From positions 188,756 through 229,407 of the forward strand of contig NZ_RDBO01000045.1 of the NCBI RefSeq assembly GCF_008120935.1: 40,652 bases of DNA, read 5' to 3'. The DNA is from Streptomyces sp. sk2.1. Its GTDB lineage: Bacteria > Actinomycetota > Actinomycetes > Streptomycetales > Streptomycetaceae. Positions 22,528-31,013 of this stretch are shown piece by piece. Made by a program: the position numbers and the translations under genes. Within the stretch, counting starts at the first letter, position 1. Every line of letters begins with the position of its first letter. Below the pieces are notes generated by a model. The model saw only the letters and a list, made by a program, of their open reading frames with translations. It was not told the origin of the DNA and searched no databases.

Positions 22528-23789
22528 CCACGCCCGCCCAGGAACTCCGGCAGGCACCCGGCGACGTCGACTGGGCGCTGTTCGGGAAGCGGTACTGGGA
22601 CCGGGAACCCGCCCGGCTGGATGCCCGGCCACCGGTGGGCCTCGGCCCGGTCCACGCACTGACCGTCCAGTCGTGCGCCCCGTTCCGCGCCGGCACCCGG
22701 TTCTGGGTGATGCCCGACGTCCGGCTGCTGGTGGGCGACGGCCGGCTGCGCGCGCCCGGCACGCTGCTGCCGGACACCACCGACCGGACCCTGGACGACT
22801 ACCTCCACCGGCTGGACTCCGAAGTGTCCGGACGGGGATATCTGTTGACGGTGCATCAGCCATTGCTCCTGGACTTCGCGCCGTGGTCCGCGGTGCGCGA
22901 CACGATCCGCGGACTGTGGCGGGTGGTCGGCTGGCCGAACCTCCCGGTGGAGACCGAGATCCTGATCGGCGACCGGTTCACCCGGCACGCCGGCGCGACC
23001 GGGGCGCCGACGCACGCGGCGCTGACCTGGGTGCTGCGCGGGCGGATGGACGTACGGCTGTGGGACGAGCGCGACGGTCCCCCGCCGGCCGCGATCGCCG
23101 ACCCGGACCGGGCCCCGGACGGCGTGCGCACCTTGAGCGCCGGTGCCGGGGAGCTGCTGTACTGGCCGGGCGACCGGCGGCACGTCGACATCTGCCGCGA
23201 GGGGTGCGTGGCGCTGCGCCTGCGGGTCCCGGTCGACCGGCGGCTGCCGTTCACCGCCCTGCGGGACCTGCTCGCCGAGCTGGTGCACGGCCGTCAGGAC
23301 AACGACGGGACCGTGCCGTACTTCCCGTTCGGCCCCGGGTCCCGGATCGACGACCGGGACGGGGTGCTGCCCCGGCTGAACGCGCTGGGCGAGGAGTTGC
23401 GCACGACCGTGGACGGCGAGCGGTTGCGCAGGATGCTGCGGGTCCGCTGGGCGGCGCTGCGTTCCGCGGCCGGTCTCGAACCGATCCCGGTCCCGCGCGA
23501 GGGCGTCCCGATGACCCCGCGGACCCGGATCCGCCGGTCGGGCGAGATCGTCCGGATGCCCGACGGGCCGGGACGTGAGGTGTGGGCGGTCAACGGGAAC
23601 GTCTTCACCCTGCCGACGGCCGCGGGCGACCGCGTGTTCGCCGCCCTGAGCGACGGCGGGGAGACCGGCGTCGCCGACGTGTGCCGGGCCCTCGGCGACG
23701 GCGACACGAACGACAGGAATGTGCTCGCGCTGCTGGACAAGCTGTACCGGCTGCGCGGCATCGACGTGGTCGAGGTGCCTTCACGATGA
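22524..23789 (+). CDS. JmjC/cupin oxygenase-like protein with a broken iron triad
   Basis: The 421-residue protein opens with V-D-W-A-L-F-G-K-R-Y-W-D-R-E-P, the entry motif of JmjC-type ribosomal-oxygenase relatives. The double-stranded beta-helix follows. The position of the H-x-D iron motif reads T-H-A-A (His164, Ala166), so the metal-binding acid is missing, while the distal His220 remains in Y-W-P-G-D-R-R-H-V-D. A C-terminal winged-helix-like part (W-A-V-N-G-N-V-F-T-L-P) completes the architecture. It is a paralogue of the next gene. It could be an inactive partner or a binding protein, or use the triad differently. GGGAGGG lies before ATG 22524; both ends overlap their neighbours by ATGA, implying translational coupling. 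Confidence 0.82.
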   Translation: MTTPAQELRQAPGDVDWALFGKRYWDREPARLDARPPVGLGPVHALTVQSCAPFRAGTRFWVMPDVRLLVGDGRLRAPGTLLPDTTDRTLDDYLHRLDSEVSGRGYLLTVHQPLLLDFAPWSAVRDTIRGLWRVVGWPNLPVETEILIGDRFTRHAGATGAPTHAALTWVLRGRMDVRLWDERDGPPPAAIADPDRAPDGVRTLSAGAGELLYWPGDRRHVDICREGCVALRLRVPVDRRLPFTALRDLLAELVHGRQDNDGTVPYFPFGPGSRIDDRDGVLPRLNALGEELRTTVDGERLRRMLRVRWAALRSAAGLEPIPVPREGVPMTPRTRIRRSGEIVRMPDGPGREVWAVNGNVFTLPTAAGDRVFAALSDGGETGVADVCRALGDGDTNDRNVLALLDKLYRLRGIDVVEVPSR

Positions 23790-25216
23790 CCGAACCGACC
23801 GAACCGACCGGCACGACCGGCACGACCGAACCGACCGAACCGACCGACATGGCAGAAACGACCGGCCCGATCGACATGGCCGGGGTGACCAGGACCGCCG
23901 GAGCGGCCAGGTCCGCCGGGACAACCGATACGGCCGCGTCGGCGGTGACCGTCGAGACGTCCTTCGACTGGGACGTCTTCGTCGACCGGTTCTGGGACCG
24001 GGAACCCGTGCTGTACAGGGGTGTCGGCGACGCGCCGTTCGCCGAGGCGGAGGTGTTCGGGACCGCTGTGCTCGGCAGCCGGCCGCCGCACCCGCTCGCC
24101 GTGCCGGGGAACGTGCAGTTCCTCGTGGAGCGGCGGCAGCAGACGCAGCCGTACGACCTCATGCCGGAGCTGTCGGACGGTTCGTTCGACGGCTACGAGC
24201 GGCGCATGGCCGACCGGCTGGACCGGCAGCGCTACGCCCTCGTGGTGCACCGGTTCCACTCGTTCTCCCACCCCTTGTGGGCGCGCGCGCAGCGGTTCTG
24301 GGCCGGTCTGTGGGAGCGGGTCGGCCAGCCCACGCACACCGCGGGCTCCACGCTGTTCCACGGCTCCTACGAGCACAGCCCGGTCGGCGTGCACCAGGAC
24401 CGCTTCGCCACCTTCATGTTCTGCGTGCGGGGCACCAAGCGGATGCGGTTCTGGGCCGAACGCCCGTGGTCCGATCCGGTGCACACGGTCCTCGACTACC
24501 AGCCGTACCTGGCGTCCTCGTTCGTCGCCGAGGTCGGGCCGGGGGATCTGCTCTACTGGCCGGCGCGGTACTACCACGTCGGGGAGAGCACCGGCGGCGC
24601 ACCGGCGACCAGCGTCAACGTGGGCATTCCCCGCCGCGAGCACCGGCCGTACTACGAGATCAAGGACCTGTTCCGGGGCACCGAACCGGTGGCGTCGGCC
24701 CCGCTGTTCACCCCGGACGCCGGTCCGGACGGACGGCTGGCCGACGCGTTGCCCACCGCGCTCGCCGACGCGGTGGACGCGTTCGCGGAGCTGCTGGACG
24801 AGGACCGGTTCGCCGACCGGGCCACCGCACTGGCCCTGCGGGTCAGGACGGCGGGCGGGTTCTGGCCGACCCGGCCGCCCGCCGGTCCTCTCCCGCTCGA
24901 CGACGACACCCCCGTACGCGCGTGCGCTCCCCTGCTGGCCGCGCCCGGCCCCGGTGCCCGCAGGTTCGCCGCGAACGGCAACGTCTCGTCCGGTACGGCC
25001 GGTGCCGAGGCCCTCGCGGTCCTCGGCCGGCTCGACGCCGGTGAAGTGGTGCGCGTGGGCGACCTGCCCGTGTCCCGGCGCGAGGAAGTCCGTTGCCTGT
25101 TGCAGGAGTTGGAGAGTTTCCGTGCCGTCACCCGCATCGACACCGACACCGAAGCCGGAGCCGACACCGAATCCGACGCCAACACCGACACCGAATCCGG
25201 CACCGACACCGACTGA
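23786..25216 (+). CDS. JmjC/cupin 2-oxoglutarate oxygenase, putative RiPP hydroxylase
   Basis: The 476-residue protein has a Thr/Pro/Glu-rich front of about 55 residues, then F-D-W-D-V-F-V-D-R-F-W-D-R-E-P like its upstream paralogue. The iron triad is intact: His203 and Asp205 in S-P-V-G-V-H-Q-D-R-F-A-T-F and His264 in W-P-A-R-Y-Y-H-V-G-E-S. R-G-T-K-R-M-R-F-W (215-223) supplies the conserved strand. Known relatives hydroxylate side chains of ribosomal proteins with Fe(II), oxygen and 2-oxoglutarate. Position between dehydratase and cyclase suggests hydroxylation of the lanthipeptide. The C-terminal tail is a D-T-E repeat whose DNA also encodes the start of LanC in another frame. ATG 23786 overlaps the previous stop (ATGA). 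Confidence 0.85.
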   Translation: MTEPTEPTGTTGTTEPTEPTDMAETTGPIDMAGVTRTAGAARSAGTTDTAASAVTVETSFDWDVFVDRFWDREPVLYRGVGDAPFAEAEVFGTAVLGSRPPHPLAVPGNVQFLVERRQQTQPYDLMPELSDGSFDGYERRMADRLDRQRYALVVHRFHSFSHPLWARAQRFWAGLWERVGQPTHTAGSTLFHGSYEHSPVGVHQDRFATFMFCVRGTKRMRFWAERPWSDPVHTVLDYQPYLASSFVAEVGPGDLLYWPARYYHVGESTGGAPATSVNVGIPRREHRPYYEIKDLFRGTEPVASAPLFTPDAGPDGRLADALPTALADAVDAFAELLDEDRFADRATALALRVRTAGGFWPTRPPAGPLPLDDDTPVRACAPLLAAPGPGARRFAANGNVSSGTAGAEALAVLGRLDAGEVVRVGDLPVSRREEVRCLLQELESFRAVTRIDTDTEAGADTESDANTDTESGTDTD

Positions 25217-26549
25217 CCGGGCGCCCGCCCTCGGGGAGGCGGCCGCCGGGATCGTCGCCGAGATCGCCGACCGGCTGGCGGAGCCCGGCCGGGTGGCCGG
25301 CATCGCGGGCGCGCCGGACAACCTGATGCGTTATCCGGGCGACCCGCAGCCGGTGTGGGACCCGCTGCTGCTCTCCGACGGCCACCCCGGGGTCGGGCTG
25401 CTGTTCACGGAACTGGCCGCGGGGGCGCCGGAGCTGCGCGGCCGGGCGCACGCGCATCTGTCCGCGGCGCTCAACAGCGGCATCCGGCTGCTGCCGCAGT
25501 CGCTGTTCGGCGGCATGGTGGCGCTCGCGTTCGCCGGGCACACCGGGGCCACCGCGTTCGGCGGCTACGCCACGATGCTGGCCGGCCTCGACCGGCACGT
25601 CGTCGACCGGGTCCGCGGGCGCGCACGGGCCGACCGGGAACGGGTGCGCGCCGGGGAGCCGATCGGCGCGTGGGACCGCTACGACGTCCTCGGCGGCACC
25701 ACCGGCATCGGCCGCTACCTGCTGGCCCGGTACGAGTCGGCGGCCGAACCGGACGCGCGGCACGCGGCGGGGCTCGCGCTGACCGACGTACTGGAGTCGC
25801 TGGTGGCCGTGGCGACCGCGGACGACATCACGCGCGACGGCGTCCGGCTGCCCGCGTGGTGGATCACCGACGGCCTGGAGCACGGGCTCGCCGAACACGC
25901 CAACTTCGGTCTCGCACACGGTGTCTGCGGACCGCTCGCGCTCCTCTCCGTCGCCTGGCGGGCGGGGTTCCGGGTGGACCGCCAGGACGAGGCCATCGAG
26001 CGGATCATGGCGCTGCTGTCCCGCTGGCGCACGACCGACGGGGCCGGCCCGCGCTGGCCGCACCTGGTCACGGCGGCACACGTCGGGAGCGGGGAACCGC
26101 CGGAGCGCGGACGGGACTCGTGGTGCTACGGCGCCGCCGGCGCGGCACGTGCCGTGTACCTGGCCGGCGCCGCCCTCGACCGCGCGGACTGGCGCGCCGA
26201 CGCGCACGCCGCCCTGCGCGGCGCGCTGGCCTCGGCGAGCGACGAGCTGGTCATCGACTCCGCGCTGTGCCACGGCTGGGCGGGTCTGCTCCAGATCGTG
26301 CTGCGCATGGCGCACGACAGCGCCGACCCGGAGTACCGCACCGTCGCCGACGGGCTGGCGGCCCGGGTGATGGACGGGTTCGACCCCGGGGCCCCGTTCG
26401 GTTTCCGCTACCGCCACGTCCTCGCACCACGCGCCCTGGACCGCCCCGGCTTCCTGGAAGGGGCCGCGGGCATCGCCCTCGCCCTCCACACCTACGCCAC
26501 GGGCAACCCCCCGGCGACGTCCTGGGACAGCGCCCTGCTGGTGAACTGA
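25122..26549 (+). CDS. Stand-alone LanC lanthionine cyclase
   Basis: The 475-residue protein starts with a Thr/Pro run of about 30 residues and then the alpha/alpha-barrel LanC domain, which adds Cys thiols to dehydrated residues to form (methyl)lanthionine rings. Zinc ligands are all present: Cys335 in S-W-C-Y-G-A-A-G, and Cys383 with His384 in A-L-C-H-G-W-A-G. The catalytic His266 lies in G-L-A-H-G-V-C-G. The frame is open far upstream; GTG 25122 is chosen because GGAGAG lies 5-7 bases before it and it precedes the domain. This makes a 95-bp overlap with the oxygenase gene in a different frame. A free LanC is normal for class I but unusual beside a LanM-type dehydratase. No transporter or protease gene follows. 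Confidence 0.87.
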   Translation: MPSPASTPTPKPEPTPNPTPTPTPNPAPTPTDRAPALGEAAAGIVAEIADRLAEPGRVAGIAGAPDNLMRYPGDPQPVWDPLLLSDGHPGVGLLFTELAAGAPELRGRAHAHLSAALNSGIRLLPQSLFGGMVALAFAGHTGATAFGGYATMLAGLDRHVVDRVRGRARADRERVRAGEPIGAWDRYDVLGGTTGIGRYLLARYESAAEPDARHAAGLALTDVLESLVAVATADDITRDGVRLPAWWITDGLEHGLAEHANFGLAHGVCGPLALLSVAWRAGFRVDRQDEAIERIMALLSRWRTTDGAGPRWPHLVTAAHVGSGEPPERGRDSWCYGAAGAARAVYLAGAALDRADWRADAHAALRGALASASDELVIDSALCHGWAGLLQIVLRMAHDSADPEYRTVADGLAARVMDGFDPGAPFGFRYRHVLAPRALDRPGFLEGAAGIALALHTYATGNPPATSWDSALLVN

Positions 26550-26692
26550 CGGGGCGTTCGTGCCGTTCGGGCCGGGACGGCACCGGGCGGCCGGAGCCGG
26601 GCTCGGTCCGCGAAGCAGCCGAAATCCTCGTCGTCACGGCCCTCGTACATCCCGTCGTGCTCAGCTCCCGGGCACTCGCGCCGGCCGATCAC

Positions 26693-26738
26693 CGGCCTGG
26701 AGTCATCGGCCTGGAGACATTGGCCTGGAGTCATCGCC
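26693..26738. repeat. Short tandem repeats downstream of LanC
   Basis: Three units of the type CGGCCTGGAGTCAT follow each other between LanC and the small lipoprotein gene. The stretch 26550-26730 otherwise shows no gene and no clear terminator. Confidence 0.6.
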
Positions 26739-26826
26739 CCCCGATGAAGAGCGGGCCGTACTTCGCGCCGCACGCGCTCAGCGGCAGGACGGGCACCACA
26801 GCGATCAGTGCTCTCCCCCGCCTCAT
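26731..26826 (-). CDS. Very small lipoprotein (31 residues)
   Basis: ATG 26826 opens M-R-R-G-R-A-L-I-A-V-V-P-V-L-P, followed by the lipobox L-S-A-C (Cys19) and a 13-residue tail G-A-K-Y-G-P-L-F-I-G-G-R. This is a textbook lipoprotein signal with almost no mature part. The Shine-Dalgarno is weak. It lies 10 bases downstream of the ankyrin/HEAT gene on the same strand, so it could be co-transcribed. Function unknown. Confidence 0.48.
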   Translation of the reverse strand: MRRGRALIAVVPVLPLSACGAKYGPLFIGGR

Positions 26827-26836
26827 GCCGGGGAGC

Positions 26837-28132
26837 CTACGGACCGAGGGGGTCCTCGGGCCGGGAAACCGAGGCGTCGCGGCGCAGTTCGTGGCGCCGG
26901 ACCTCGTCGAGGTCGTACTCGTACGGGGTCCCGGGCGGTGCGGGCGGGAGGCGGCGCGCTCCCTCCACGCAGCGTTCGTCGTCGTGGCGGGCGAGGCCGT
27001 GGACGGCGGCGACCCGGACCGGGCGGCTCTCGTCGTCCAGCAGGGCGGCCATGGCATCGGCGAGTTCGGGTGCGCGGTCCCTGCCGTCGGCCACCGTGCG
27101 GCACGCGCCCTGTCGTACGTCCGCGTCCGGGTCCGCCATCAGGTCCAGCAGTGTCTTGCGGACGGCGGGGGCGAAGACCGGGGCCCATCTGTCGAAGCCG
27201 AAGGCCACGGCGTGCCGCACGCGGCGGTCGGGGTGTGCCGCGTGCGGCAGCAGGGCCGCGTCACCGCGCGGGTCGGCGTGTTCGGCGAGGCCGGTCAGCA
27301 CCTCGGCGAGCACGGCGCCGTCCCGTTCCCGGGCCGACCGGTCGAGGAAGAGTTCCAGCGCGGGGCCGGCGAACCGGTCCTCGTCGCTGTCGTCGAACAG
27401 GTGGGTCAGCCGCAGCACCTCGGCGCCGAACAGTCGGTGCACCGGGTCCGGGTCGGTGCACAGGGCCACCGCGGCGTCCCAGGTCTCCTGGTCGCGGCGG
27501 TGGGACAGCAGCAGGGTGGAGCCCGTCCAGACGACGTGCTGCCGGTCGGGGTGGGCCATCGCCCGGTCCAGCAGTTCCCCGAAGGGAGTCCGGATCCCGA
27601 GCACCGCCTCCAGGCGCGTCAGGATCGCCGCGTGCCCGTCGCGCGCGGTCGCCCCGCCCAGGGCGTACTCGTCGGCCTCATCGAACTCGTCGTCCTCGAC
27701 CCGGGTACGGGTGGCGGCGCCCCGCGCGCCCGTACGGCGTCGCAGTTCCGCCTCGACGCCCGTCCCGTACCAGTGCCCGGCGAGGTCCCGTGCCTCCAGC
27801 AGTTCGGCCTCGCGGTGGCGGCGCCAGTGGGCGGTGTCGTGCAGGAGGGCCTCGACCACCGCGGGCGAGCCCGAGTCGACGGCCCCGCGCAGCGGGGACA
27901 CCCCGCCCGGCCCGGTCCGTACGGGGTCGGCGCCGTGCTCGGCGAGCAGGCGGACGACGTCATCGGCGTACGCCTCGATCGCCAGGCACAGCGCGGGGGT
28001 CCCGTTCCCGTCGCGGGCGTCGGGGTCGGCGCCCGCCCACAGCAGGTCCGCCACGGCCTCGGCGTCCCCGGCCCGTACCGCGGACACCAGCGGTGCGGCG
28101 GTGTCCGGGCCGCCGGTCGTGTTCTTCTTCAC
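26837..28132 (-). CDS. Ankyrin-repeat plus HEAT-repeat protein
   Basis: The 431-residue protein is built of repeats. The N-terminal third has ankyrin units: A-V-R-A-G-D-A-E-A-V-A-D-L-L-W-A-G-A-D-P-D-A-R, then V-V-R-L-L-A-E-H-G-A-D-P, then P-L-R-G-A-V-D-S-G-S. The C-terminal third has HEAT-like units: H-P-D-R-R-V-R-H-A-V-A-F, then D-P-D-A-D-V-R-Q-G-A, then S-R-P-V-R-V-A-A-V-H-G-L-A. No enzyme motif, signal peptide or membrane segment is seen. Both repeat types form protein-binding scaffolds. The start is GTG 28132 (M-K-K-N-T); its ribosome site is weak. It converges on the lanthipeptide operon and is probably unrelated to it. Confidence 0.85.
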   Translation of the reverse strand: MKKNTTGGPDTAAPLVSAVRAGDAEAVADLLWAGADPDARDGNGTPALCLAIEAYADDVVRLLAEHGADPVRTGPGGVSPLRGAVDSGSPAVVEALLHDTAHWRRHREAELLEARDLAGHWYGTGVEAELRRRTGARGAATRTRVEDDEFDEADEYALGGATARDGHAAILTRLEAVLGIRTPFGELLDRAMAHPDRQHVVWTGSTLLLSHRRDQETWDAAVALCTDPDPVHRLFGAEVLRLTHLFDDSDEDRFAGPALELFLDRSARERDGAVLAEVLTGLAEHADPRGDAALLPHAAHPDRRVRHAVAFGFDRWAPVFAPAVRKTLLDLMADPDADVRQGACRTVADGRDRAPELADAMAALLDDESRPVRVAAVHGLARHDDERCVEGARRLPPAPPGTPYEYDLDEVRRHELRRDASVSRPEDPLGP

Positions 28133-28207
28133 CGGTCAAGGGTGCAGGACGCCGTCCCGTGCCCTTCCGTGCCCTCCCCGTACCGGTCCGTTCACTCGCC
28201 GCGGACG

Positions 28208-28876
28208 TCACCGCTCCGTCGTCCGGTCGGGCGCGGGGCCGGACGTGCCGCCCGCCGGCAGCGCGCCCACGCAGTCCGCGTAGTAGGCCGACTCCGCCAC
28301 GTGGAAGGCGAGTTGGCGGAAGGTCCATCCCGTTCCGGGCGACCGGTCGAGCAGGCCGGGCGTCAGGACGTCCAGGCGGTTCGCCCAGATCCTGGCCAGC
28401 CGGGTGAGCCGGCTGCGCGCCTCGTCGAGGTCGGCCCCGGTGAACGGCGCGAGGTCGGCCGCAGTGGTGATCGCCGAGGCGTGCCAGTGGTCGGGCAGCG
28501 TCTCCTCGCCGGCGAGCCGGGCCTCCATCTCCGCGAGGTGGTCGATCATGTGGTCGGCGACGCGGCGGATCGCCTTGTGCGGGGTGTAGAGCCTGTCACC
28601 GGCGGGGAGGGGGCGGCCGTCCCACGCGGTCCAGGTCGCGGCGAGGGCCAGGACGTGGTCGACCATGCCCGTCACGACCTGCGCGGGATCGCGGCCGTCC
28701 GTCACCGGGACCTCGTCGGGGGCGTCCGGTGCGTCGAATGCATCAGAGGCATCAGGGACATCCGGTGCGTCGAGCGCATCAGGGGCATCAGCGACATCCG
28801 GCGTGTCGGGAACGTCCGTCTTCAGGGCCTCGTCGGAGGTGTCGGGTACGTCGGGGGCGTGCTTCGTTCCGGTCAT
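28208..28876 (-). CDS. DinB-fold protein (mycothiol-dependent transferase-like)
   Basis: The 222-residue protein starts with about 60 residues of D-A-P-D-type repeats, then a DinB four-helix bundle. H-K-A-I-R-R-V-A-D-H-M-I-D-H-L-A-E-M-E near the middle and F-R-Q-L-A-F-H-V-A-E-S near the C-terminus supply the histidines that bind metal in this fold. Actinobacterial DinB-like proteins often use mycothiol or have unknown thiol-linked roles; the substrate is not known here. On the minus strand TAGCGT (28883-28888) ends 6 bases before ATG 28876 with no Shine-Dalgarno, suggesting a leaderless transcript. The N-terminal Asp-rich repeat is not part of the fold and may vary in length. Confidence 0.78.
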   Translation of the reverse strand: MTGTKHAPDVPDTSDEALKTDVPDTPDVADAPDALDAPDVPDASDAFDAPDAPDEVPVTDGRDPAQVVTGMVDHVLALAATWTAWDGRPLPAGDRLYTPHKAIRRVADHMIDHLAEMEARLAGEETLPDHWHASAITTAADLAPFTGADLDEARSRLTRLARIWANRLDVLTPGLLDRSPGTGWTFRQLAFHVAESAYYADCVGALPAGGTSGPAPDRTTER

Positions 28877-28939
28877 GGCCCGACGCTAGGCCCGGGACGC
28901 TTCGGCCTCCGCCGAACCGTCGTGGCCCGGCGGGAACGG

Positions 28940-28983
28940 CTCCCGGACGACTCCCGGACGACTCCCGGACGGCTCCCGGAGGG
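28940..28983. repeat. Four 11-bp tandem repeats
   Basis: CTCCCGGACGA units start at 28940, 28951, 28962 and 28973 (the last diverged), upstream of both the DinB-fold gene and the membrane protein gene. No protein is encoded here. Confidence 0.78.
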
Positions 28984-29097
28984 GCCGCGGCCGGGCGGGG
29001 GCCGTCGCGGACTTCACAGTCCCTGCCGGCCACCGGAACCCAGCCGTTAGCGTCTACCCCACAGAACTCGTCCACCTGACCGGAACGGAACGCCGCA

Positions 29098-30807
29098 GTG
29101 ACCTCTGCCGAGCTGTCCCCACGTCGCCCCTTCCCGCGACGCGCACACGACCCCGCGAACGCGCGCCGGGGGCGGCTCGGGCGGCTTCCCATGCCGCTCC
29201 TGGTCACCCTCTGCGTCCTGCCGCTCTACGGCGTCTGGTGGGCGGCCCTCGCGACCGGCGGCGGCGACCTCGCGGCCCAGGAGGCCTGGGCCGAGTTCGC
29301 GAAGATGTACCCCGGCTCCGCCTACAACCTCTTCTGGTACGGCGGACTGCACACCGTGAACTACAGCGTGATCTCGCCCTATGTGATGGCGGTTCTCGGT
29401 GTGGTGCCCGTGACCCTGCTGTCCGGGCTCTCGTCGTCCTGGCTGGCCGCCACGCTCGTCGAGCGCAGCGGGCTGCGCAAACCCCTGTGGCCCTCGCTCG
29501 TGGTGGCGTTCTCGCTGTGGTGCCAGGTGGTGTCGGGGCGGTCGACGTTCATGCTGGGCACGGCCTTCGCGCTGGGTGCCGTGCTCGCGGTCGTCAGCGG
29601 ACGGCGCCTCGTGGTCGCGGTCGTCTGCGCGGCGCTCTCCACCATGGGGAGCCCCGTCTCCGGGCTGTTCCTCCTCGTGGTCGGCGCGGCCCACCTGCTG
29701 TGCCGCGAGTGGGGGAAGGCCGCCTCGCTCGTCGTGCCGCCGGTCGTCGTCGTCGCGCTGACCACCCTGCTGTTCCCGTTCGAGGGCGAGCAGCCCATGG
29801 CGTTCAACCGGATCTGGCCGCCGGTGATCCTGTGCGCGGTGATCGTGCTGACGGCGCCGCGCGACTGGCGGGTGGTGCGGTTCGGGGCGGCGGTGTACGC
29901 GCTCGGCGTGGTGCTCTGCTACCTGATCGCCTCACCGATCGGGACAAACGTCGAGCGGCTCACCGAGCTGGCGGCCCCCGTGACGCTGCTCGCCGTCCTG
30001 GTCAACGGCCGCGAGCGGGGCGAGGCGGACGCGCCCCCGGACCGGCTGTCGTTCACCTGGTTCACGCCCCGGCGCCAACGGGTGGGCTGCGCCGTCGCCC
30101 TGGTCCTCTCCCTGCTCTGGCTGTCCGGCAAGACGATCGCCGACATCGTCACCAACACGAAGGTGCCCGACTACGCCGTCAAGACCGAGGGCGTCGTCAC
30201 CGAGCTCCGCAAGCTGGGCAGCGAACGCACCCGGGTCGAGGTGGTCCCGGCCCGCGACCACCGGGAGGCGGCCGTCCTCGCCCCCTACGTGAACATGGCC
30301 CGCGGCTGGAACCGGCAGGCCGACGTCGAGCGCGGGCGGCTGTTCTACGAGGGACACGGCGGGACCAGCGTGCCCGCGGGCACCTTCTCCCCCTCCTCCT
30401 ACCGCGCCTGGCTCTCCCAGTGGGCCGTGGGCTTCGTCGTGGTCGTCAACGGCCGGCCGGACGGCCCCGCGGAGCTGGAGCACGAGCTGGTGTCGAGCGA
30501 GCCCGACTACCTGGAACGCGTGTGGGAGGACGACAACTGGAAGATCTACCGGGTGAAGGACGCGACCCCGCTGGTGAGCCGGCCCGGCTCGGTGGTGGAC
30601 TCCGACGGCGCCAGCCTCGTGGTGAACATGCCGAAGCCCGGCTCGGTGACCGTGCGGGTGGCGTACTCGCCGTGGCTGTGGGCGGACAGCGGCTGCCTGG
30701 CCGAGGACGGCGAGTTCACCCGGCTGACCGTGAAGAAGGCGGGCGAGGTCCGGCTCGGCTCCGCGTACGGCGGCCCGTCGGACGGCGTGACCCCGGAGTG
30801 CCCGTGA
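29098..30807 (+). CDS. Polytopic membrane protein with extracytoplasmic C-terminal domain
   Basis: The 569-residue protein starts at GTG 29098. After a basic N-terminus, about ten hydrophobic segments lie between residues 30 and 355, for example P-L-L-V-T-L-C-V-L-P-L-Y-G-V and V-T-L-L-S-G-L-S-S-S-W-L-A. The last ~210 residues are soluble and probably outside. Relatives in Streptomyces tend to be labelled MFS transporters, but no MFS motif A is seen. The many-helix front with a soluble C-terminal domain looks more like a GT-C-type glycosyltransferase or polymer enzyme. A TTAGCGT box at about 29046 may be its -10. Function is unresolved. Confidence 0.8.
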   Translation: MTSAELSPRRPFPRRAHDPANARRGRLGRLPMPLLVTLCVLPLYGVWWAALATGGGDLAAQEAWAEFAKMYPGSAYNLFWYGGLHTVNYSVISPYVMAVLGVVPVTLLSGLSSSWLAATLVERSGLRKPLWPSLVVAFSLWCQVVSGRSTFMLGTAFALGAVLAVVSGRRLVVAVVCAALSTMGSPVSGLFLLVVGAAHLLCREWGKAASLVVPPVVVVALTTLLFPFEGEQPMAFNRIWPPVILCAVIVLTAPRDWRVVRFGAAVYALGVVLCYLIASPIGTNVERLTELAAPVTLLAVLVNGRERGEADAPPDRLSFTWFTPRRQRVGCAVALVLSLLWLSGKTIADIVTNTKVPDYAVKTEGVVTELRKLGSERTRVEVVPARDHREAAVLAPYVNMARGWNRQADVERGRLFYEGHGGTSVPAGTFSPSSYRAWLSQWAVGFVVVVNGRPDGPAELEHELVSSEPDYLERVWEDDNWKIYRVKDATPLVSRPGSVVDSDGASLVVNMPKPGSVTVRVAYSPWLWADSGCLAEDGEFTRLTVKKAGEVRLGSAYGGPSDGVTPECP

Positions 30808-31013
30808 CCGGTGCCCGTCGGGGGGCGTGAGCCCTGGGGCGGTGAGTCCCGGGGCGGTCGGTCCCGGGGGCTGCGAAGCCCAGGGATCTTGACCAAGGTG
30901 TTCACGCCGGAACTCGTGGATGCGGCCGTCGCCGGGCGCGGGCGGGGTGAGCCGCGGCGTCGACTGCTCCCGGCGGCCGGTCGTGCACTTCGTGCTCGAC
31001 CGCCTCGGCCTTC

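Noticed and set aside
28940..28983. CRISPR-like array
   Set aside because: Units of 11 bp follow each other with no spacers and no cas gene is near; simple tandem repeat. The other repeats in the window likewise lack spacers.
25355..29050. A 1231-codon plus-strand frame from LanC to beyond the DinB-fold gene
   Set aside because: It is Arg/Gly/Pro-rich, crosses clear genes on both strands and has no domain.
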